A stretch of DNA of 7,615 nt from Thermoleophilia bacterium (GTDB taxonomy: Bacteria > Actinomycetota > Thermoleophilia > Gaiellales > SKUG01): contig JAOPYU010000033.1 in the NCBI GenBank assembly GCA_025964455.1, positions 1-7,615 of the forward strand, read 5' to 3'. The stretch's first letter is position 1. Each line of letters opens with the position of its first letter. This document shows, one piece after another, positions 1-3,981 of the stretch. A program made the translations under genes and the position numbers. Under the pieces are notes generated by a model. The model was not told where the DNA came from and made no database searches. It saw nothing but the letters and a program-made list of their open reading frames with translations.

Positions 1-738
1 CAGCTCGAAGCGGGCGGCGAGGTGCTCGCCGAGCGCACGGATGCCGAAGGTCTCCGTCGCGTGGTGTCCGCCGGCGAGGAAGGCGATGCCGAGCTCGCGG
101 CCCAGGGCATGGGTGTCCTCGCGCGGCTCGCCGGTCAGGAACGCATCGCATCCAAGCGCTGCGGCATCGACGATGTCGGCGGCCGATCCGCCGGAGCTGA
201 CCGCGACGCGGCGCACGCGCTCGACCCCGGCACCGAGCACGAGCGGAGGACGGCCCCCGAGCACCGCTCGCACGCGGGAGGTGAACGCCTCGAGCGTGTC
301 TCCGTCGCCGGGCAGGGTACCGACGATCCCGATCGACCTGCCGCCGTGGAGGGCGAACGGCTCGCCAGTGCGGGTGAGCCCCAGCGCATCGGCGATGAGC
401 GCGTTGTTGCCGAGCTCGGGGTGGGCGTCGAGGCACAGGTGGTATCCGGCGAGCGACATGCCGTGGTCGAAGAGCGAGGCGAGTCGCTCGCGCATGACGC
501 CGTCGATGACCTGCGGCGTGCCCTTCCAGAACAGTCCGTGGTGGCAGAGCACCAGCTGCGCGCCGAGCTCGGCGGCGCGGTCGAACGCGTCGAGCGTCGA
601 GCTGACGCTCGTGGCGATGGTGTCCACGACGTGGATCCGGCCCGCCACCTGCAGGCCGACCGGGCAGAAGTCCTGGAATGCGTGCGCGTCGAGCAGCTGG
701 TCGGCGTAGTCGAGGATCTCGGAGACGTGGGATGGCAT
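1..738 (-). CDS. Nif3-like dinuclear metal-centre protein (YbgI/NIF3 family), C-terminus cut by window edge
   Basis: The reverse strand is open for 246 codons from the ATG at 738 to the window edge. Visible family motifs: LCHHGLFWKG at residues 64-73, HLCLDAHPELGNN at 100-112, LTGEPRED in the second half and GGHHATETFG at 223-232. The five metal ligands known for this family align to His66, His67, Asp104, His225 and Glu229, so the dinuclear site looks intact. The length fits the short bacterial form (about 250-280 aa) without the central PII-like insertion, so only a few residues should be missing. An in-frame TAG at 750-748 leaves the ATG at 738 as the only plausible start. There is no Shine-Dalgarno; a TAGCCA box lies 6 nt upstream. 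Family members are often named 'GTP cyclohydrolase I type 2 homolog', but the true substrate is generally unsettled. Divergent from ssb. The family call is secure; the biochemical role is not. Confidence 0.93.
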   Translation of the reverse strand, partial: MPSHVSEILDYADQLLDAHAFQDFCPVGLQVAGRIHVVDTIATSVSSTLDAFDRAAELGAQLVLCHHGLFWKGTPQVIDGVMRERLASLFDHGMSLAGYHLCLDAHPELGNNALIADALGLTRTGEPFALHGGRSIGIVGTLPGDGDTLEAFTSRVRAVLGGRPPLVLGAGVERVRRVAVSSGGSAADIVDAAALGCDAFLTGEPREDTHALGRELGIAFLAGGHHATETFGIRALGEHLAARFEL

Positions 739-744
739 GGCCGA

Positions 745-750
745 TGGCTA
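745..750 (-). promoter_or_regulatory. Putative -10 box (TAGCCA) of a leaderless nif3-like transcript
   Basis: On the minus strand TAGCCA ends exactly 6 nt before the ATG at 738, the same geometry as several other genes here. The last base is A rather than T, so it is a weak match to TANNNT. No convincing -35 is seen. Confidence 0.35.
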
Positions 751-777
751 CCCGAAGCATCCTGAGGTCACGCGCAT

Positions 778-793
778 GTCGCGGAGTCGCGAC
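778..793. repeat. Short dyad GTCGCG-N4-CGCGAC overlapping the first phased repeat
   Basis: The arms 778-783 and 788-793 are perfect 6-bp inverted repeats around GAGT. The dyad overlaps the left end of the AGTCG array. GC-rich DNA produces such dyads by chance, so this is only a candidate binding site. Confidence 0.3.
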
Positions 794-821
794 GAAGTCG
801 GTACGGAGTCGACACCAGTCG
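783..821 (+). repeat. Four helically phased AGTCG direct repeats in the nif3-like/ssb divergent region
   Basis: AGTCG cores occur at 785-789, 796-800, 807-811 and 817-821, giving start-to-start spacings of 11, 11 and 10 bp, about one DNA turn each. The first three units share the form GRAGTCG followed by a four-base tail ending in AC. The array lies about 85-120 bp upstream of the ssb start and 45-85 bp upstream of the nif3-like start. It could be a multi-site operator or activator array. No protein is known to bind it; function is inferred from spacing and position only. Confidence 0.5.
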
Positions 822-861
822 TGCGCATCGCGTCACGCGGGGCCCGCGACCATGTCCGCAG

Positions 862-883
862 GGCATCCGGCTGGTCGGATGCC
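862..883. promoter_or_regulatory. Perfect 8-bp inverted repeat just upstream of the ssb ribosome binding site
   Basis: GGCATCCG (862-869) and CGGATGCC (876-883) are perfect inverted repeats separated by 6 nt. The right arm ends 9 nt before the GGAGG ribosome binding site of ssb. In RNA it would be an 8-bp stem with a 6-nt loop in the ssb leader; in DNA it could be an operator. No T-tract follows, so a terminator is unlikely. Confidence 0.5.
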
Positions 884-892
884 GCGACGGAC

Positions 893-897
893 GGAGG
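893..897 (+). promoter_or_regulatory. Ribosome binding site of ssb (GGAGG)
   Basis: A strong GGAGG lies 5 nt before the ATG at 903. It is one of only two clear Shine-Dalgarno sequences next to an ATG in this window, and it fixes the ssb start against the longer open frame beginning at 678. Confidence 0.8.
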
Positions 898-902
898 TCC
901 AG

Positions 903-1289
903 ATGAACATGGTGGCACTGGTCGGCAACCTGGCGACGGATCCGGAGCTGCGCGAGACGTCGGGCGGGCGCAAGGTGTGCTCGTTCCGGCTCGCGGTCTC
1001 GCGCCCCGGCAACAAGGAGGCGGACTTCCTTACGGTGGTCACGTGGGAGCGGCAGGCGGAGGTCTGCAACGAGTACCTGAAGGTCGGTCGGCGCGTGTCG
1101 ATCGAGGGCCGACTGCACCACTCCGTGTGGGAGGCCGAGGACAAGACCAGGCGCAGCAAGGTGGAGATCGTCGCGCACCGGGTCGGACTGCTCGGCGGTG
1201 GACCCCGCCCCGAGGAGTCGGCGCCGGTCGTCGATGCCGATTTCGCGCCGAGCGAGTCGGCCGCGAGCGGTGACCTGGCGCTCGCCTGA
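903..1289 (+). CDS. ssb: Single-stranded DNA-binding protein, short form without the acidic C-terminal tip
   Basis: A 128-aa protein with a full OB-fold domain at residues 1-98. It opens MNMVALVGNLATDPELR, continues with KVCSFRLAVSR (24-34), FLTVVTWERQAEVCNEYLKVGRRVSIEGRL (42-71, given by position) and ends the fold with VEIVAHRVGLL (87-97). Trp48 matches the conserved DNA-stacking tryptophan of this family. It should bind single-stranded DNA as an oligomer during replication, repair or uptake. The start is fixed by GGAGG at 893-897, 5 nt before the ATG; the in-frame upstream extension is not protein-like. After the OB fold there are only about 30 residues, ending in DLALA, not the acidic DDDIPF-type tip that recruits partner proteins in replicative SSBs. 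It may therefore be a secondary SSB paralogue. It stands alone, not beside rpsF/rpsR. Confidence 0.93.
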   Translation: MNMVALVGNLATDPELRETSGGRKVCSFRLAVSRPGNKEADFLTVVTWERQAEVCNEYLKVGRRVSIEGRLHHSVWEAEDKTRRSKVEIVAHRVGLLGGGPRPEESAPVVDADFAPSESAASGDLALA

Positions 1290-1349
1290 CGCTGCGTTCG
1301 CCTGCGGGCGTGGCATTCGCTGGTGGCGACGCCGCGGCGGTGCCACGCC

Positions 1350-1376
1350 TGCGGGGAACCGATCCGGGTTCCCGCA
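1350..1376 (+). promoter_or_regulatory. Hairpin downstream of ssb, overlapping a possible ECF-type promoter
   Basis: TGCGGG and AACC (1350-1360, with one bulged G) pair with GGTTCCCGCA (1367-1376), a 10-bp stem with a 6-nt loop, 60 nt after the ssb stop. No U-run follows, so intrinsic termination is doubtful. The same DNA contains GGAACC (1355-1360), 16 nt, then CGTC (1377-1380), which resembles the AAC / CGT elements of ECF-sigma promoters. Either reading is possible. Confidence 0.35.
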
Positions 1377-1511
1377 CGTCTTCCCTCCAAACGCAGCTGA
1401 GCAGGAATTCTCTGCAAATCGTGCGTCGCGTGTTGCGGCGCGATCCTTCGCCTGCGAGACTGCGTCCCGCACGGTTGGTATCTGGGGAGATCCCGACCGA
1501 TGCACCACCTT

Positions 1512-1521
1512 GGGGAAGGGG
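1512..1521 (+). promoter_or_regulatory. Purine-rich ribosome binding site of the STAS gene
   Basis: GGGGAAGGGG ends 7 nt before the ATG at 1529 and is the reason for preferring this start over upstream in-frame starts. CCCAC and GTGGG (1523-1527 and 1531-1535) form a small dyad with the CAT of the start region in the loop. Confidence 0.6.
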
Positions 1522-1528
1522 ACCCACC

Positions 1529-1927
1529 ATGTGGGGTATTACCGGACGAGGAGCACGCCTTGGGGATTGGCGCCGTTCCGCACGTACGTTGCACGCCGGC
1601 ATCGCGCGCATTGCCGTGCGCGGACCGCTGGAACACGCGGTGCTCGACATCTCGGGCGAACTGGACTTCAGCAGCTCCGGTGACGCGATCGACGTCGCAG
1701 CCCAGCTGCCACATCGGATCGTGTCGCTTGACCTCGCAGGGCTCGAGTTCGTGGATGTCGCAGGCGCGCGCGCCATCGAACGCATCCGCGAGGACCGACA
1801 GGCGCTGCACGGCGAGCGCCCGGCGCTGCTCGGCGCCTGCGCATCGGTCGAGCGCACGCTGCGCTTCGTGCGCACCCGCGATCGCGGCATCGTGGTTGCG
1901 GACGCGCCGCGCATGACGACCGCCTGA
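1529..1927 (+). CDS. STAS-domain protein (anti-sigma-factor-antagonist-like), lacking the usual serine
   Basis: A 132-aa protein with one STAS fold. After a basic 25-residue lead it shows AVLDISGELDFSSSGD at 37-52 (the conserved strand plus GELD motif), then IVSLDLAGLEFVDVAGARAI at 64-83, and a C-terminal alpha/beta half. STAS proteins of the SpoIIAA/RsbV type bind an anti-sigma kinase and are switched by phosphorylation of a serine in the D-S-S-G loop. Here the loop is Asp76-Val77-Ala78-Gly79, so the phospho-acceptor is replaced by alanine. It may bind constitutively, or serve another STAS role such as a sensor or transport scaffold. No kinase (HATPase) or sigma gene is adjacent. The start is chosen from the strong GGGGAAGGGG; an in-frame start at 1310 would add 73 non-domain residues. 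It ends 45 bp before a strong hairpin. Confidence 0.8.
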   Translation: MWGITGRGARLGDWRRSARTLHAGIARIAVRGPLEHAVLDISGELDFSSSGDAIDVAAQLPHRIVSLDLAGLEFVDVAGARAIERIREDRQALHGERPALLGACASVERTLRFVRTRDRGIVVADAPRMTTA

Positions 1928-1937
1928 CGGACGAGCC

Positions 1938-1953
1938 CGCGGGATCGCCCGCG
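1938..1953 (+). terminator. Small GC hairpin directly after the STAS stop
   Basis: CGCGGG (1938-1943) and CCCGCG (1948-1953) form a 6-bp stem with an ATCG loop, 10 nt after the stop. No T-tract follows. It may assist the larger hairpin at 1973-2002. Confidence 0.3.
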
Positions 1954-1972
1954 CAGATCACCAGGAATTGCA

Positions 1973-2002
1973 GAAGGGCCGGCTCCGAGGAGCCGGCCCT
2001 TC
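1973..2002. terminator. Strong bidirectional hairpin between the STAS gene and tRNA-Pro
   Basis: A perfect 13-bp inverted repeat: GAAGGGCCGGCTC (1973-1985) pairs with GAGCCGGCCCTTC (1990-2002) around a CGAG tetraloop. It sits between two converging genes, 45 nt after the STAS stop and 12 nt after the 3' end of the tRNA. The arms end in GAA/TTC, giving only a very short U-stretch in either direction. This is typical of the GC-rich, poorly U-tailed terminators of high-GC bacteria. The symmetry and position suggest it serves both strands. Confidence 0.8.
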
Positions 2003-2014
2003 ATGTCACGTACA

Positions 2015-2088
2015 TCGGGCTGCCGAGATTCGAACTCGGGACCTCTCCGACCCGAACGGAGCGCGCTACCAGGCTGCGCCACAGCCCG
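2015..2088 (-). tRNA. tRNA-Pro (anticodon CGG)
   Basis: The minus strand folds into a complete cloverleaf of 74 nt. The acceptor stem CGGGCTG pairs with CAGCCCG and is followed by discriminator A. The D arm is GCGC-AGCCTGGTA-GCGC. The anticodon stem CTCCG/CGGAG closes the loop TTCGGGT, in which CGG is the anticodon and reads the proline codon CCG. The variable loop is AGGTC. The T arm is CCGAG-TTCGAAT-CTCGG. The 3' CCA is not encoded (TGT follows), so it must be added after transcription. A TAGTAT -10 box lies 12 nt upstream and a strong hairpin lies 12 nt downstream, so it looks like a single-gene transcription unit. Confidence 0.96.
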
Positions 2089-2100
2089 TGACGAGGTTCG

Positions 2101-2128
2101 ATACTACCGGATCGTCGCCCGATGAAAA
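2101..2128 (-). promoter_or_regulatory. Promoter of tRNA-Pro (TTTTCA-N16-TAGTAT)
   Basis: On the minus strand TTTTCA (2128-2123), a 16-nt spacer and TAGTAT (2106-2101) form a sigma-70-like promoter ending 12 nt before the mature tRNA. This predicts a leader of about 5-6 nt. The -10 is a good match to TANNNT; the -35 is weak. Confidence 0.6.
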
Positions 2129-2155
2129 CCCCGGCACGCACAATTGCCCCGGCCG

Positions 2156-2167
2156 GCGCGATCGCGC
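2156..2167. repeat. 12-bp perfect palindrome just after the NifU-like stop
   Basis: GCGCGATCGCGC is self-complementary over 12 bp, 2 nt past the minus-strand stop codon. No U-run follows on the minus strand, so termination is unproven and read-through into the tRNA gene is possible. Confidence 0.25.
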
Positions 2168-2169
2168 GG

Positions 2170-2493
2170 TCAGAGCGGCTTGAACGAGGCCCGCTCGAGC
2201 ACGTCGGTGAAGGTGACTGCAGGCGTCGTCTCGTCCTCGAGCACGTCGACGCCCATGATCTCCGGCACGAGCACGCGCAGGGTGCCTTCGATGCCATGGC
2301 GCACCGTGATCTGGCTCATCGGGCAGCCGACGCAGGCGCCCGACAGCTGGATGATCGCGATACTTGAATCCTCGATCTCCACGAGGCGCACGTCGCCGCC
2401 GTCGGCCTGGATGTGCGGGCGGATCTGCTCGATCGCCTCGGCGACCCGGTCGAACAGCGGGCCGGACGTCTCGATGAGGGCATCGTCTTCCAT
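2170..2493 (-). CDS. NifU C-terminal-domain Fe-S cluster scaffold/carrier protein
   Basis: A 107-aa single-domain protein. It shows the NifU-type signature IRPHIQADGGDVRLVEI at residues 24-40 and GACVGCPMS at 52-60, with Cys54 and Cys57 in the CxxC that holds a shared [4Fe-4S] cluster in dimers of this family. An alpha-helical IEGTLRVLVPEI segment and a short C-terminal tail follow. It should assemble or carry Fe-S clusters to cytosolic apoproteins. No SUF or ISC gene is next to it. The start is ambiguous: the ATG at 2493 has a TATGGT -10-like box 8 nt upstream (leaderless option), while a TTG three codons earlier (2502) has GGAG 5 nt upstream. The ATG is preferred. It is divergent from the 148-aa unknown gene. 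The CxxC and the DGGDV motif make the family call firm. Confidence 0.92.
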   Translation of the reverse strand: MEDDALIETSGPLFDRVAEAIEQIRPHIQADGGDVRLVEIEDSSIAIIQLSGACVGCPMSQITVRHGIEGTLRVLVPEIMGVDVLEDETTPAVTFTDVLERASFKPL

Positions 2494-2501
2494 GCACGCC
2501 A

Positions 2502-2507
2502 ACCATA
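2502..2507 (-). promoter_or_regulatory. Putative -10 box (TATGGT) for the NifU-like gene
   Basis: On the minus strand TATGGT is a full TANNNT match and ends 8 nt before the ATG at 2493, consistent with a leaderless mRNA. The GGAG at 2511-2508 abuts it and would instead serve a TTG start at 2502; the two readings conflict. Confidence 0.4.
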
Positions 2508-2518
2508 CTCCACGTCGC

Positions 2519-2551
2519 TGCATGGCCGAGGTCGGCCCGCGTGCATGGCCG
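2519..2551. repeat. Direct repeats TGCATGGCCG in the divergent promoter region
   Basis: TGCATGGCCG occurs at 2519-2528 and again at 2542-2551, 23 bp apart. The core TGCATGG also occurs inverted as CCATGCA at 2490-2496 over the NifU-like start codon. A GGCCGG-CA-CCGGCC dyad (2547-2560) overlaps the second copy. Possible regulator sites shared by the two divergent genes. Confidence 0.35.
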
Positions 2552-2602
2552 GCACCGGCCGCGCTCGTCTTCGAAGCGATGAAGCGGTGGCACGGCTCGC
2601 GA

Positions 2603-2608
2603 TACCGT
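2603..2608 (+). promoter_or_regulatory. Putative -10 box (TACCGT) for the 148-aa protein gene
   Basis: TACCGT fits TANNNT and lies exactly 6 nt before the ATG at 2615, with no Shine-Dalgarno between, as expected for a leaderless transcript. No clear -35 is visible. Confidence 0.5.
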
Positions 2609-2614
2609 CGTCCC

Positions 2615-3061
2615 ATGCGTATCGCCTCGACTCCCGTCGCGTCCCTGACCCTCCCCGATCCGGGCTCTGCCGGCTCGTGGACCAATCCCGCGGCGTCCGC
2701 CGCGCTGCGGAGCACGGTCGACCTGCTCAAGGGCATCGAAGAGGGCATGGTCCGCAACTTCGGGAGCGTCGACATGGTGCGCGCCTACGCGGTCGACCTG
2801 AAGTCGACGATCGAGATCTTCGAGACGGCAACCTCCGTGCTGATGAACGACGCGTCGAAGGAGAACGACTCCTTCCTGCCGCTCATCGACACCGCGGGCG
2901 GCGGCGTGACCCGTGCCGAGGCGCGCCTGTCCTCCAAGGACCTTTCCGCGACCTGGCCGCTCGAGCGCGGCGACATCCTCGCGGCGATCCGTCGCGCGAG
3001 GGCGATCAGCCTCAACGTCGCCGACCAGCTCGATCCTCGCTCGGTGCGCGAACCCCGCTAG
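2615..3061 (+). CDS. Hypothetical protein, 148 aa, mostly helical
   Basis: I do not recognise a family. The frame shows strong GC bias at third positions, and neither an opposite-strand nor an overlapping frame looks protein-like. There is no signal peptide and no membrane segment. Residues about 27-75 read as two soluble helices: LRSTVDLLKGIEEGMVRNF, then VDMVRAYAVDLKSTIEIFET. A middle part with MNDASKENDSFLPLID follows, then a glycine-rich GGGVTRAE turn and a final helix, LAAIRRARAISLNVADQL. There are no cysteines, so metal or redox chemistry is unlikely. The start is chosen by the TACCGT box 6 nt upstream. The nitrilase gene begins 41 bp downstream on the same strand and has its own box, so the two may be only partly co-transcribed. 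Divergent from the NifU-like gene. Confidence 0.75.
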   Translation: MRIASTPVASLTLPDPGSAGSWTNPAASAALRSTVDLLKGIEEGMVRNFGSVDMVRAYAVDLKSTIEIFETATSVLMNDASKENDSFLPLIDTAGGGVTRAEARLSSKDLSATWPLERGDILAAIRRARAISLNVADQLDPRSVREPR

Positions 3062-3090
3062 GCCGGACCACCTGCCCGGTCGCTGCGACG

Positions 3091-3096
3091 TAGGGT
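3091..3096 (+). promoter_or_regulatory. Putative -10 box (TAGGGT) for the nitrilase-family gene
   Basis: TAGGGT matches TANNNT and is exactly 6 nt from the ATG at 3103, with no separate ribosome binding site. It is the second gene in a row with this spacing. Confidence 0.5.
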
Positions 3097-3102
3097 GGGC
3101 GC

Positions 3103-3981
3103 ATGCGTTTCTCCGTGCCACGACTCAGCCAGGACCCGGGCGAGCAGCTCCGCGTCGCATGCGTGCAGCTCGCGAGCGATGAGCACGTCGACGCCAATCT
3201 GGAGCGCGCCGAGATCGGCGTCCGACGCGCGGCCGCCCAGGGTGCCCGCCTGATCGCGCTCCCGGAGAAGTGGAACGCGATCGGCGAATCCGCCGTCCTG
3301 CGAGCCGCGGCCGAGCGCGAGGACGGCCCGACGCTGACCGCGGTCCGCGACTGGGCCCGTCGCCACGATGCGTGGATCCTGTCCGGCAGCACCGTGATCG
3401 CCGTCGACGGGGACGAGCGCCTGCGCAACCTGAGCGTGCTCGTCGACCCGACGGGGACGATCCGTGCACGCTACGCCAAGCTCCACATGTTCGACGTCGA
3501 GGTCGCCGGCGTCACCTATCGCGAGAGCGACACCGAGCGCGGCGGCGACGAGCTGGTCGTGGCCGATGTGGACGGGACGCCGGTCGGCCTGACGGTCTGC
3601 TACGACGTGCGCTTCCCGGAGCTGTACCGGCTGCTCACGCTCGCCGGCGCACGCATCCTCACCGTGCCGGCCGCCTTCACCCTCATGACCGGCCGCGACC
3701 ACTGGGAGGTGCTGCTTCGCGCACGCGCCATCGAGAACCAGTGCTTCGTCATCGCCCCTGACATCATCGGCGACCACGGCGCGGGCAAGGTCTCCTATGG
3801 CCATTCGATGATCATCGATCCGTGGGGCACGGTCATCGCACGCGCGAGCGACGCGGAGTGCGTGATCGTGGCGGACCTCGACCTCACGGCGGTCGACCGG
3901 GTACGAGCGTCGATCCCGTCGCTCGCCAACCGGCGCGACGACATCTACTCGCTGTCGCTGCGCACGCCGTCCACCACGTAG
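3103..3981 (+). CDS. Carbon-nitrogen hydrolase, nitrilase superfamily, Nit1/Nit2-like amidase
   Basis: A 292-aa cytosolic hydrolase of normal length for the Nit1/Nit2 branch (about 260-290 aa). The catalytic triad is visible: Glu55 in LPEKWN, Lys126 in YAKLHMFDV and Cys166 in VCYDVRFPELYR. Also typical are the YRESDTERGGDE segment (139-150), the HWEVLLRARAIENQCFV stretch and GHSMIIDPWGTVIA near the C-terminus. Family members hydrolyse amide C-N bonds, for example deaminated glutathione (metabolite repair) or omega-amides such as alpha-ketoglutaramate; sequence alone does not settle which. About 15 residues precede the first core strand (LRVACVQLAS, 16-25), a short lead. The gene follows the 148-aa unknown protein after 41 bp. 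Its last 37 bp overlap the 3' end of the converging racemase-like gene. Confidence 0.93.
   Translation: MRFSVPRLSQDPGEQLRVACVQLASDEHVDANLERAEIGVRRAAAQGARLIALPEKWNAIGESAVLRAAAEREDGPTLTAVRDWARRHDAWILSGSTVIAVDGDERLRNLSVLVDPTGTIRARYAKLHMFDVEVAGVTYRESDTERGGDELVVADVDGTPVGLTVCYDVRFPELYRLLTLAGARILTVPAAFTLMTGRDHWEVLLRARAIENQCFVIAPDIIGDHGAGKVSYGHSMIIDPWGTVIARASDAECVIVADLDLTAVDRVRASIPSLANRRDDIYSLSLRTPSTT

Larger units (their letters stand above)
1290..1528. other. 239-bp non-coding gap between ssb and the STAS gene
   Basis: I see no convincing gene here. The gap holds a bulged hairpin (1350-1376), a GGAACC-N16-CGTC pair (1355-1380), a near-palindrome around GAATTC (1401-1415), an ATCT-GGGG-AGAT dyad (1480-1491) and the STAS ribosome binding site. 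The frame upstream of the STAS start stays open back to 1310, but its residues are not domain-like. Confidence 0.5.

Noticed and set aside
22..765. 247-aa open frame on the plus strand
   Set aside because: It is the mirror of the Nif3-like gene, which carries all five metal ligands on the other strand.
678..902. In-frame N-terminal extension of ssb starting at 678
   Set aside because: The added 75 residues are Arg-rich and unlike any SSB, and the GGAGG before 903 plus the canonical MNMVALVGNL opening fix the start.
1534..1539. GGGTAT as a general-stress-sigma -10 element near the STAS start
   Set aside because: There is no GTTT-like -35 at the right distance, and it lies inside the coding sequence.
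1039..2082. 347-aa minus-strand frame running through the tRNA and the STAS gene
   Set aside because: It crosses a complete tRNA cloverleaf and a strong terminator hairpin, and has no protein-like segments.
2131..2168. Intrinsic terminator after the NifU-like gene
   Set aside because: There is a GC palindrome and CCCCGGC direct repeats, but no stable stem followed by a U-run on the minus strand.
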